Below are positions 1-7,436 of a stretch of DNA of 11,777 nucleotides, in pieces. The translations under genes were made by a program, and so were the position numbers. Positions within the stretch are counted from its first letter, which is position 1; every line of letters begins with the position of its first letter. The stretch is from an uncultured Actinomyces sp. (lineage in GTDB: Bacteria > Actinomycetota > Actinomycetes > Actinomycetales > Actinomycetaceae), in assembly GCA_937926195.1 (NCBI GenBank), contig CALEXZ010000014.1, forward strand, positions 1-11,777. The letters are read 5' to 3'. Below the pieces are notes generated by a model, which saw nothing but the letters and a program-made list of their open reading frames with translations, was not told the DNA's origin and searched no databases.

Positions 1-279
1 GCCCTCTACCGCCGCCCCTCCGTGCTCGTCCTCGACGAGGCCACCTCCGCGCTCGACAACGAGACCGAGGCGCGTATTGCCGAGACCATCGGCGCACTGG
101 GCAAGGAGATCACCGTCATCATCGTCGCCCACCGTCTGTCCACCGTCCGCGACGCGGACATGATCGCCTTCCTCGTGGACGGCACCGTCGAGGCCACCGG
201 GACCTTCGCCCAGCTGCAGGAGCGCAGCGAGGGCTTCCGCCGTCTCGTCGAGCTCGCTTCTCTGGAGGAGCCCTCGTGA
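1..279 (+). CDS. ABC transporter ATP-binding protein, C-terminal fragment (5' truncated)
   Basis: The window opens inside the nucleotide-binding domain of an ABC transporter. The visible 92 residues begin ALYRRPSVLVLDEATSALD, which holds the Walker B strand with its catalytic glutamate and the D-loop. The switch histidine follows in VAHRLSTVRDAD, and then a typical tail (VDGTVEATGTFAQLQ) ending at the TGA at 277-279. This tail is characteristic of the exporter class with a fused membrane domain (MsbA, HlyB or PglK type) rather than of importer ATPases. The Walker A and signature motifs lie upstream, outside the window. The stop overlaps the next gene's GTG in a GTGA junction. Given the surrounding glycosyltransferases, a lipid-linked oligosaccharide flippase or polysaccharide exporter is a reasonable inference, but the substrate cannot be read from this fragment. 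Confidence 0.93.
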   Translation, partial: ALYRRPSVLVLDEATSALDNETEARIAETIGALGKEITVIIVAHRLSTVRDADMIAFLVDGTVEATGTFAQLQERSEGFRRLVELASLEEPS

Positions 280-1253
280 ACGCACCGCAGACCGTCAGCG
301 TCGTCATCCCCTTCTACGGGGACCCGGCCCCCACCCAGGGGCTCATCCGGTCCCTGCTGGACGAGTCCTCACCGCACCTGCACGAGGTCATCGTCAGCGA
401 CGACTGCTCCCCCACTCCCTTCCCCGCCACCGAGGGCGTGACCGTCGTGCGTCGCCAGCGCAACGGCGGCTTCGCCCAGGCCGTCGGCTCGGGCGCCCGG
501 GCCGCCACCGGGGACCTGCTGCTCATCCTCAACTCGGACCTCGAGCTGCCCCCCACCTTCCTCGACAGCCTCGTCGCCCGCGCCCGCCCCTGGATGCCGG
601 CGCTCGTCACCACCATGCTCACCTCCCGCGAGGGGCGCTCCACCTGGTCCGGGCGGCACTTCCCCCGCACGCACCACTACGTCACGGAGTGGCTCCTGCC
701 TCTCGTGCGGCTGCGCCACCTGCCGCTCCTGCACGAGCTCGTCGGGCACGACACCGCCGCCGACGGCACGCACGACGAGGTCGTGGACTGGGCCGTCGGG
801 GCACTCATGCTGCTACCCACGGACACCTACCGGGCCGTGGGCGGCATGGACGAGTCCTTCTACATGAACTGCGAGGAGGTGGACCTGCAGCGCCGCCTGC
901 GCGAGGCGGGCGTGCCCACGGTCGTGCTCGCCGGGCAGGGCGCGACCCACGAGGGAGGTGGCTCCTCAGCCGCCGACCGGCGCGTGGGCTGGGTCGTGGA
1001 CGGCCGACGTCGTTACGCCCGCAAGTGGCAGGGAACGGCGGGCATCCGGCGCCTGGAGGCCGGGCTGCTGGCCGCGACCGCCGTCAACCTCCTGTGGAAC
1101 AGTGCCCGGGCCGCAGCCGGGGCCGAGGTCAACCCCTGCGAGGTCGCCCGCACCCAGTGCGCCCTCGTGCTGCACCCCGAGCAGCACGTGCCGCCCGCCA
1201 ACCGCCACGGGGCAGGGTGCGCTCACCTCGTAGGATCTGCGCATGCGTCCTGA
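276..1253 (+). CDS. Family 2 glycosyltransferase (GT-A fold, rhamnosyltransferase-like)
   Basis: A 325-residue cytoplasmic glycosyltransferase that would transfer a sugar from a nucleotide donor to a growing lipid-linked glycan. The GT-A fold is visible from the start: strand SVVIPFYGD (residues 8-16), SDD at 41-43, NGGFAQAVGSGARAATGD (63-80) and the metal-binding region NSDLE at 86-90. The acceptor side has GGMDESFYMNCEEVDLQRRL (189-208), whose ED-type acidic residues resemble WbbL-like rhamnosyltransferases. The GTG start at 276 is supported by GGAGGAG at 264-270, five bases upstream, and it overlaps the preceding stop. The 3' end overlaps the next gene by 11 bases. The exact donor and linkage are not predictable. 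The family assignment is firm; rhamnosyl specificity is only a resemblance. Confidence 0.93.
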   Translation: MNAPQTVSVVIPFYGDPAPTQGLIRSLLDESSPHLHEVIVSDDCSPTPFPATEGVTVVRRQRNGGFAQAVGSGARAATGDLLLILNSDLELPPTFLDSLVARARPWMPALVTTMLTSREGRSTWSGRHFPRTHHYVTEWLLPLVRLRHLPLLHELVGHDTAADGTHDEVVDWAVGALMLLPTDTYRAVGGMDESFYMNCEEVDLQRRLREAGVPTVVLAGQGATHEGGGSSAADRRVGWVVDGRRRYARKWQGTAGIRRLEAGLLAATAVNLLWNSARAAAGAEVNPCEVARTQCALVLHPEQHVPPANRHGAGCAHLVGSAHAS

Positions 1254-2250
1254 ACGGCTCCTCATCATCTCCCCCGCTTTCCACGGCTACTGGCGGGCCT
1301 ACGAGGGAGCCTTCACCAGGCTCGGCTACAGCGTGCGGACCCTGCGCTACGACGAGCTACCCACCGTGGGGGCCAAGGTCAGCCACAAGCTCCGCGTCGA
1401 GCTGGCGGACCGCTGCGGTCGCGACGGTCAGGGCCTGTGGGCCCGGCAGATCAGCGCCCGCTGCGCCGCCGCGGTGCGCTCCAGCCGCCCGGACCGGGTC
1501 CTCGTCATCCGCGGCGACGTGCTCGGGGAGGACTTCTGGCAGAGCGTCGAGGATGTCGGTGCGCGCCCCGTGACGCTCGTCTACGACGAGGTCGCCCGGA
1601 TGGACACCACCTACGAGGAGCTCGTCTCCCACGGCCCGGTGGCCTCCTACTCCGCCTACGACACCGCCCAGCTGGCGGCTCGCGGAGCCCGCACCGCCCA
1701 CGTCAAGGACGCCTACGACGCTCACCTGCCCTTCACACGGGTGCCCAGCGACGAGGTCGTCTTCATCGGGGCGCTCTACGGCCAGCGGGGCCCTCTGGTC
1801 GAGGCCCTTCACACCGCCGGGGTGCCGGTACGCGCCTACGGCCGCGCCTGGTCGCACCACCCGTTGGACCGGGCCCGCACCTGGGGCACCCCCCGCCCGC
1901 AGGTCCCGGCGGAGAGGGACGTGCCTCGCGACGTCGCCTACGGCATCCAGTCCGGGGCCGTCGCCGCCCTCAACATCCACGAGGGCCAGGACGGCTTCAC
2001 GATGCGTACCTACGAGATCCCCGGCATCGGCGGGCTGCAGCTCATCGACCGCGACGACGTGAGCGACCTGTACGAGCCCGGACGGGAGGTCCTCGTCTTC
2101 CACTCCCCCGAGGAGCTCATCGACCTCGCCCGACGGGCCGCGCGCGACACGGCCTGGAGCCAGCGGGTGCGGGAGGCGGGGCGCCGCCGTACCCTGGCGG
2201 AACACACGTTCGACCATCGCGTCGTCGAGCTCAACGCCCTGTGGAGGTGA
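1243..2250 (+). CDS. CgeB-like glycosyltransferase family protein
   Basis: A 335-residue protein resembling the CgeB / Glyco_trans_1_2 group of GT-B glycosyltransferases. The N-terminal half (MRPERLLIISPAFHGYWRAY, then DRVLVIRGDVL at 84-94 and VTLVYDEV at 110-117) looks like an acceptor-side Rossmann domain. The C-terminal half carries the group's signature: VVFIGALYGQRGPLVEAL (172-189), VRAYGRAW (196-203), AALNIHEGQDGFTMRTYEIPG (from 241) and a tail like the CgeB C-terminus (HTFDHRVVEL). The invariant glutamate in RTYEIPG corresponds to the donor-binding acid of the family. The ATG at 1243 lies inside the end of the preceding gene, with a weak AGGA at 1232-1235. CgeB itself was described in Bacillus spore maturation; here the context is surface glycan assembly. 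Sugar specificity is unknown. Confidence 0.85.
   Translation: MRPERLLIISPAFHGYWRAYEGAFTRLGYSVRTLRYDELPTVGAKVSHKLRVELADRCGRDGQGLWARQISARCAAAVRSSRPDRVLVIRGDVLGEDFWQSVEDVGARPVTLVYDEVARMDTTYEELVSHGPVASYSAYDTAQLAARGARTAHVKDAYDAHLPFTRVPSDEVVFIGALYGQRGPLVEALHTAGVPVRAYGRAWSHHPLDRARTWGTPRPQVPAERDVPRDVAYGIQSGAVAALNIHEGQDGFTMRTYEIPGIGGLQLIDRDDVSDLYEPGREVLVFHSPEELIDLARRAARDTAWSQRVREAGRRRTLAEHTFDHRVVELNALWR
2243..2248 (+). promoter_or_regulatory. Ribosome binding site that decides the start at 2256
   Basis: GGAGGT lies seven bases before the GTG at 2256, inside the last codons of the upstream gene. An alternative GTG at 2247 would give a neat overlap with the preceding stop but has no usable ribosome site at the right distance, so 2256 is preferred. 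Confidence 0.6.
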
Positions 2251-2255
2251 CTGCC

Positions 2256-3377
2256 GTGCCCCGGACGCCTGACGCCCCCGTCGACCGTCTCCTCTTCCCG
2301 CGGGACCTCGGGGCCTGGGCGCGATGGGAGGCCTCGCACCACCGCCTGCGGCGTGCCAAGGCGACGGTTGTCGAGACCCTGCGGGCCGCGGCCGGACGCC
2401 GTCGGCCCTCCACCGAGGTCATCAGCACCTACGGCAGCGCCCCGCGCATCCTCGTCGTCGTCGACGCCCCCACCGCCTCCCAGCGCTCCGCCCTGCTCGC
2501 CCCCGTCGAGCACCTCCTCGCGCAGGGGCACGACGTCGCCGTCCTCAGCCCGCGGGAGGTCGTCGACCTGCTTCCCGGCGAGGCCGCGCGGTGGCAGACC
2601 GTGCCGCTGACCGCCCGCGCGGTGGCCGAGCGGCTCGAGGGCGTGGACACCGTCCTCGCCGTCGGCCACTACCTGTCCCTGGGGGCGGGCGCGTACCGGT
2701 GGGCGGTGCGTCACGGCGCGCGCTTCTGCGTGGTCCAGCACGGCCTGCTCACACCCTTCATGGCACCGCTGCCGCCCGGTGCCCACCTGCTGGCCTGGAG
2801 CGAGGAGGACGCCGCCTTCTGGGCCTCGGGCCGCCACGACGTCAGCCACGAGGTGGTGGGCGGCCAGCTCCTGTGGCGGGCCGCACAGGAACCCGCCCCC
2901 GCCGTGCCCTCGGACGCCCGGCCCACTTTCGTCGGACAGCTGCACGGCGTCGAGCTCGGCCGCGCCTACATGACGCGGGTGAGCCATGACTTCTGCGTGG
3001 GCACCGGTGCCCTGTACCGGCCCCACCCCTCGGAGCGCGACAAGCTCTCCCGGCTGACGCACGCCGCGTGGGAGCGCGAGGGCATCGAGATCGACCACGG
3101 TGGCACCCCCCTGTTCCAGACCGGCCAGCCGGTGGTCTCGGTCTTCTCCACCGGCGTCCTGGAGGCGGCCGCCCGTGGGATCCCCGCCTGGGTATGCACC
3201 GCGGAGGACCTGGACATCAGACGTCAGAAGACTCACATCCTGAAGAGCCCTTCGTGGCTATTTGCCTTCCATGACCGCTATAGCATGGGTAAGTGGGGAC
3301 ACGACGCCACGTCACAAACCTGCGTCCCCACCACGGAGCCAGCAGCCGCACTCACAAGGTGCCTGACCTCAAGCTGA
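2256..3377 (+). CDS. Unclassified GT-B-like protein, candidate CMP-sugar (sialyl-type) transferase
   Basis: A 373-residue protein that I cannot place in a named family. Residues 63-100 form a first Rossmann unit (PRILVVVDAPTASQ, then HDVAVLSP). FCVVQHGLLTPF (157-168) and LLAWSEEDAAFW (178-189) recall surface-carbohydrate transferases and CDP-glycerol transferases. The second half has YRPHPSERDKLS (254-265) and VVSVFSTGVLEAAARGIPAWV (from 293), the arrangement of an HP motif followed by a Ser/Thr pair seen in several bacterial sialyltransferase and polysialyltransferase families. The gene stands directly before the CMP-nonulosonate genes, with 14 bases between. I therefore infer a nonulosonate transferase, with modest confidence. 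The last 50 codons, from about 3220, have clearly lower GC and different codon use, and the last residues are unremarkable. A TagF-like or regulatory role is also possible. Confidence 0.72.
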   Translation: MPRTPDAPVDRLLFPRDLGAWARWEASHHRLRRAKATVVETLRAAAGRRRPSTEVISTYGSAPRILVVVDAPTASQRSALLAPVEHLLAQGHDVAVLSPREVVDLLPGEAARWQTVPLTARAVAERLEGVDTVLAVGHYLSLGAGAYRWAVRHGARFCVVQHGLLTPFMAPLPPGAHLLAWSEEDAAFWASGRHDVSHEVVGGQLLWRAAQEPAPAVPSDARPTFVGQLHGVELGRAYMTRVSHDFCVGTGALYRPHPSERDKLSRLTHAAWEREGIEIDHGGTPLFQTGQPVVSVFSTGVLEAAARGIPAWVCTAEDLDIRRQKTHILKSPSWLFAFHDRYSMGKWGHDATSQTCVPTTEPAAALTRCLTSS

Positions 3378-3391
3378 AGGACGTCACGCCG

Positions 3392-4096
3392 ATGAGCACG
3401 CTCGCCGTCATCCCGGTCCGCGGGGGATCCAAGGGGATCCCGCGCAAGAACCTCCAGGACGTTGGTGGCAAGCCCCTCGTCGTGTGGACCATCGAGCAGG
3501 CCCTCGCCGCCGTCCACGACGTCCACGTCATCGTGTCCACCGAGGACGCCGAGATCGCCGACGTCGCCCGAGCCGCCGGCGCCGAGGTCATCGACCGCCC
3601 CGCCGAGCTCGCCCAGGACACCACCGCGACCGAGCCCGTCATCCTGCACGCCATGGACACCCTCGCCGCCCAGGGCTACGAGCCGCAGCAGGTCATGCTC
3701 CTGCAGGCCACCTCCCCGGTGCGCCGCCCCGGCACCATCGACCGCGCTATCGAGCAGATGACCTCCACCGGCGTCGACTCGCTGGTCGGCGTCGTCCCCC
3801 AGACTCCCTTCCTGTGGTGGACCGCCCGTGACGGGCACGGCCCCACGGCGGACTTCGACGTCGACAACCGGCCCCGCCGCCAGGAGCTCACCGAGGCCCA
3901 GATGCGCTACCGGGAGACCGGCTCCCTCTACGTCACCCGCCCGTGGGTCTATCGCGAGCGAGGAAACAGGATCGGCGGCACAATCGGCCTATTCATCATG
4001 GACGAGGTCGAGGGCGTCGACATCGACGGCCCGCTCGACCTGGCTCTGGCCGGCAAGACCCTCATCCAGATGCAGCAGCAGGAGGGACTCGCATGA
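3392..4096 (+). CDS. neuA: CMP-nonulosonate (N-acylneuraminate) cytidylyltransferase
   Basis: A 234-residue enzyme that activates a nonulosonic acid such as N-acetylneuraminate or legionaminate with CTP, giving the CMP-sugar and pyrophosphate. The N-terminal CTP-binding loop VIPVRGGSKGIPRKN is at residues 6-20, the base-contacting LLQATSPVRRP at 103-113, NRPRRQEL at 159-166, YRETGSLYV at 173-181, and the metal-binding end DIDGPLDLALA at 210-220. Its length matches single-domain members such as meningococcal NeuA (about 228 residues). It therefore lacks the extra C-terminal domain of E. coli NeuA. The ATG at 3392 follows GAAGGA at 3376-3381, and upstream in-frame extension carries no family motif. 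The stop overlaps the next start as ATGA, so synthesis is probably coupled to the synthase. The exact nonulosonate cannot be told from this sequence. Confidence 0.93.
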   Translation: MSTLAVIPVRGGSKGIPRKNLQDVGGKPLVVWTIEQALAAVHDVHVIVSTEDAEIADVARAAGAEVIDRPAELAQDTTATEPVILHAMDTLAAQGYEPQQVMLLQATSPVRRPGTIDRAIEQMTSTGVDSLVGVVPQTPFLWWTARDGHGPTADFDVDNRPRRQELTEAQMRYRETGSLYVTRPWVYRERGNRIGGTIGLFIMDEVEGVDIDGPLDLALAGKTLIQMQQQEGLA

Positions 4097-6351
4097 GCAT
4101 TGAACGTTCCATCACCCCGTACATCGTCTTCGGCGAGGAGCCGCTGCTCACCGCCCTGGCGAAGATCAACGCCAACCGGGCCCGTCTCATCTTCCTCGTG
4201 GACGAGCACGGGACCCTGCTGGGCTCCCTCAGCGACGGCGACGTCCGCCGCTGGCTCACCGCCGGGCACAACAACCTTGAGGTCGCGGCCTCCAGCGTCG
4301 CCAACCTCTCGCCCCGCTTCGTCACCGAGGGCACCCTCATCGACGAGCTCGACTGGGCCTTCCGCGACGGCGTCACCCTCATCCCCGTCGTCGACGAGCG
4401 CCACCGCGTCGTCGCCATCGCCTGCCCCGGCAACGACACCCTCACCATCGGCACGCACCGGGTGGGCAAGGGCCACCCCGTCCTCGTCATCGCCGAGATC
4501 GGCAACAACCACCAGGGCGAGTACGCGCGCGCCATCGAGCTGGTCGACCGGGCCGTCGAGGCCGGGGCCGACTGCGTGAAGTTCCAGCTGCGCGACATGG
4601 ACGCCCTTTACCGGGGGGCATCCGGCCAGATCACCGCCGGTGAGGACCTGGGCGCCCAGTACACGCTCGACCTGCTCACCCGTTTCTCGCTGCCCGCGGA
4701 GACGATGCTGCGGGTCTTCGACCACTGCCGCCAGGTCGGTGTGGACGTCATCTGCACGCCGTGGGACCTGCCCAGCCTCGACGTCCTGTGCCGCTACGGC
4801 GTCGACGGCATCAAGATCGCCAGCGCGGACCTCACCAACCACACGCTCCTGCGTGCCGCCGCCCGCGAGTCCCTGCCGATGGTCGTCTCCACCGGTATGA
4901 GCACCGAGGCGGAGATCCAGGAGTCCGTCGCGCTCCTGCGCCGCTACTCCTCCCCCTACGCGCTGCTGCAGTGCCAGTCCTCCTACCCTGCGCCCTTCAA
5001 GGACCTCAACCTGCGCTACATGCAGCGCCTGGCCGAGATCGGCCACTGCCCCGTCGGCTACTCCGGCCACGAGCGCGGCTACCACGTGCCGCTGGCGGCC
5101 GTCGCCCTGGGCGCCACCATCATCGAGAAGCACCTGACCACCGACCGCACCCTGGAGGGCAACGACCACAAGGTCTCCCTGCTGCCCGACGAGCTGGCGG
5201 CCATGGTCCGCCAGATCCGCGACGTCGAGGCCTCCCTGGGCACCGCCGAGCCCCGCACGGTGCAGCCCGGCGAGTTCATGAACCGCGCCAACCTCGCCAA
5301 GTCGCTCGTCGCCGCCCGTGACCTCACCGTCGGCGAGCGGGTCACGGCCCAGGACGTCGAGGTCAAGAGCCCCGGGCGCGGCCTGCAGCCCAACCGCCTC
5401 ACCGACCTCGTGGGCCGGGTCCTCACCCGCGACCTGTCCGCCGGCGACTTCTTCTACGACGGCGACGTCAACGACGCCGCGCCCAAACCGCGGGCCTACC
5501 GCTTCCGTCGTCCCTGGGGCGTACCCGTGCGCTACCACGACTTCCGTCGCATCCTCGCCACCGGCGCCACACCCGACTTCCTGGAGTTCCACTACTCCTA
5601 CAAGGACCTGGACATGGACGTCCATGAGGTCTTCGCAGACTTCGCGGACGAGCCGCTGCCCATGGGCTACACCTGCCACCTGCCGGACCTGTTCAGCGGC
5701 GACTTCATCCTCGACCTGGCCTCGAAGGACGACGCCGTGTGGGAGCGCTCCATCCGTGAGCTCCAGCGCACCATCGACATCACCCGGTCCCTGCGTCCCT
5801 ACTTCCGCCAGGAGGAGGACCCGGTCTTCATCGCCACCCTCGGCGGCTTCACCGAGGAGGGTTTCGTCCACCCCGACGAGGTCCCAGCCATGTACGACCG
5901 CATCATCGAGGGGCTGGAGCGCGTCGACCACTCCGGCGTGCGCCTGGCCCCCCAGACGCTGCCGCCCTACCCGTGGCTGCTGGGCGGGCAGAAGTACCAC
6001 AACCTGTTCATGAGCCCCGAGGCCCTGGCGGACTTCGCTGAGCGCTCCGGCCTCCAGATCACTTACGACATCTCCCACTCGATGCTCTCGGCCAACCACG
6101 AGCACCGTCCCCTGCGCGAGTACACCGAGATCCTCGCCCCGCTCGCCGCGCACCTGCACATCGTCGACGGCAAGGGCGTCGACGGCGAGGGCACGCAGAT
6201 CGAGGAGGGCGACGTCGACTGGCCCGAGCTCGCCGAGCAGCTCGACCGCCTCGCGCCCGGAGTCTCCTTCATCCCCGAGATCTGGATGGGGCACGTGGGC
6301 GACGGCGAAGGGTTCTGGACCGCACTCGACCGCCTGGAGAAGTACCTGTGA
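4093..6351 (+). CDS. neuB: Four-module nonulosonate synthase: CBS pair, NeuB, SAF and xylose-isomerase-like TIM barrel
   Basis: A 752-residue fusion. Residues 1-112 are a CBS pair (LVDEHGTLLGSLSDGDVRRWL at 35-55; second repeat near 68-110). Residues 125-385 are a NeuB barrel that condenses phosphoenolpyruvate with a hexosamine: VIAEIGNNHQG (132-142), VKFQ (162-165), CTPWDLPSLDVL (221-232), STGM (266-269), SSYPAP (296-301), YSGH with a metal-type His at 326, and EKH with His 347. Residues 397-460 form a SAF domain (NRANLAKSL, KSPGRGLQP). Residues 470-752 resemble AP-endonuclease/xylose-isomerase barrels: LEFH (497-500), YTCHLPDLF (526-534), YDISHSM (658-664), HLHIVDG (687-693), EEGDVDW (704-710) and IPEIW (727-731). 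Ordinary NeuB proteins are about 340-350 residues. The start is the ATG of the ATGA overlap with neuA. The condensation reaction is well supported; the job of the C-terminal barrel is unknown. Confidence 0.92.
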   Translation: MSIERSITPYIVFGEEPLLTALAKINANRARLIFLVDEHGTLLGSLSDGDVRRWLTAGHNNLEVAASSVANLSPRFVTEGTLIDELDWAFRDGVTLIPVVDERHRVVAIACPGNDTLTIGTHRVGKGHPVLVIAEIGNNHQGEYARAIELVDRAVEAGADCVKFQLRDMDALYRGASGQITAGEDLGAQYTLDLLTRFSLPAETMLRVFDHCRQVGVDVICTPWDLPSLDVLCRYGVDGIKIASADLTNHTLLRAAARESLPMVVSTGMSTEAEIQESVALLRRYSSPYALLQCQSSYPAPFKDLNLRYMQRLAEIGHCPVGYSGHERGYHVPLAAVALGATIIEKHLTTDRTLEGNDHKVSLLPDELAAMVRQIRDVEASLGTAEPRTVQPGEFMNRANLAKSLVAARDLTVGERVTAQDVEVKSPGRGLQPNRLTDLVGRVLTRDLSAGDFFYDGDVNDAAPKPRAYRFRRPWGVPVRYHDFRRILATGATPDFLEFHYSYKDLDMDVHEVFADFADEPLPMGYTCHLPDLFSGDFILDLASKDDAVWERSIRELQRTIDITRSLRPYFRQEEDPVFIATLGGFTEEGFVHPDEVPAMYDRIIEGLERVDHSGVRLAPQTLPPYPWLLGGQKYHNLFMSPEALADFAERSGLQITYDISHSMLSANHEHRPLREYTEILAPLAAHLHIVDGKGVDGEGTQIEEGDVDWPELAEQLDRLAPGVSFIPEIWMGHVGDGEGFWTALDRLEKYL

Positions 6352-7436
6352 CCCGCACCTACCGAGGAGTGCCCGACCACGCACCGATCGCCCTGTGGGC
6401 GGTGCCCGTCGCGGAGCTCGGGGGCGTGGCGCGCCACGTCATCGACGTGGCCCGACACGGCATCCGCGATACCCGGCTCGTCGTCCTGTGCCCCGACGGC
6501 CCGCTCGCCCAGGAGCTGGGGCGGCTCGGGGTGCCGGTTCTCGTCGAGCCCTTCGGGCCCGGTGCCGGGCTGCTCGCCTCGGTCCGCAGCCTGCGCCACG
6601 CGGTGTCCCGCCTGCGTCCGGCGGTGCTGCACACGCACCTGGCCTACGCCGACATCATTGCCGCCCTCGCGATCCCGGTGTCCTGGCCCGTGAGGCTGGT
6701 CTCCACCGAGCACGGCATCGCCGCACCCGGACAGGACCGCGTCTACCACTCCACCGCCTGGGCGAGCCGTCTCATGGCCACGGCGCACGCCCTGCGCTGC
6801 GAGCGCTTCGACGCCCTCATCGCCGTCAGTGAGGCCACCGCCGACGCCATGTCCGCCACCTGGCACCCGCGTCGCCACGTCGAGATCATTCCCAACGGGG
6901 TCGCACGCCGCCCCGAGCCCGCACGGCGCGAGCCGGGACTGAGGTTCCTGTCGCTGGCGCGCCTGGCCCCGGAGAAGCGGATCGGAGCGCTGCTCAAGGC
7001 CTTCGCGCTCCTACAGCGCGACCACCCCGGGGCCACCCTCACGGTGGCGGGCACCGGCCCGCTGGAAGGGACACTGCGCCGCGAGACGGAGACTCTCGGG
7101 ATCGAGACCGCCGTCACCTTCCCCGGCTACCTCGACGCCGAGGAGGCCCTGGCCCGCCACGACGTGCTCGTCCAGCTCTCCGTGTGGGAGAACTGCTCCT
7201 ACTCCCTGCTCGACGCCGTCGGCGCCGGTCTGGGCGTCGTCGCCACCCCCGTGGGAGGCAACCCGGAGATCCTGCCCGAGCGCTGCCTGGTCGAGGCCGA
7301 GGACCTGCGGGGCCTGGCCCGCACCATGCTCGTGCAGGCCCAGGACCCCAGCGCCCGCCCCAGCCTCACCGCGTGGCCCACCCTCGCTGAGATGACGGAG
7401 CAGATCCTCACGACCTACCGGGGGTGCTTCGGTTGA
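6348..7436 (+). CDS. Family 4 glycosyltransferase (GT-B fold)
   Basis: A 362-residue GT4-type retaining glycosyltransferase. The acceptor-side loop LGGVARHVIDVARHGIRD (24-41) follows the first strand (IALWAVPVAE). The hinge region IAVSEATADAM (158-168) and IPNGV (181-185) lead into the donor domain with LARLAPEKRIGALLKAF (203-219), VAGTGPLEGTL (233-243) and the acidic motif VWENCSYSLLDAVGAG (279-294). The usual EX7E pair reads E281 with D289 in the second position, a conservative change. The GTG at 6348 sits in a GTGA overlap with the synthase stop and has GGAGA at 6336-6340. A later GTG at 6369 has its only ribosome-like site directly adjacent, which is too close. The sugar is unknown. Its position right after the nonulosonate synthase ties it to the same glycan. 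Confidence 0.92.
   Translation: MTRTYRGVPDHAPIALWAVPVAELGGVARHVIDVARHGIRDTRLVVLCPDGPLAQELGRLGVPVLVEPFGPGAGLLASVRSLRHAVSRLRPAVLHTHLAYADIIAALAIPVSWPVRLVSTEHGIAAPGQDRVYHSTAWASRLMATAHALRCERFDALIAVSEATADAMSATWHPRRHVEIIPNGVARRPEPARREPGLRFLSLARLAPEKRIGALLKAFALLQRDHPGATLTVAGTGPLEGTLRRETETLGIETAVTFPGYLDAEEALARHDVLVQLSVWENCSYSLLDAVGAGLGVVATPVGGNPEILPERCLVEAEDLRGLARTMLVQAQDPSARPSLTAWPTLAEMTEQILTTYRGCFG

Noticed and set aside
1437..2246. The frame of the 2256-3377 gene stays open far upstream, back to 1437.
   Set aside because: The upstream part translates to an Arg/Pro/Gly-rich shadow of the CgeB-like gene. The good ribosome site at 2243-2248 fixes the start at 2256.
3943..4092. An upstream extension of the synthase frame from 3943.
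   Set aside because: It lies inside neuA and is Arg/Pro/His-rich without homology. The ATGA junction at 4093 and the CBS domain starting at once support the later start.
3949..6384. An 811-codon open frame on the minus strand opposite the NeuB fusion gene.
   Set aside because: The plus-strand frame has clear NeuB, SAF and CBS motifs. The antisense frame is a by-product of high third-position GC, rich in Gly, Val, Ala, Asp and Glu, with no recognisable domain.
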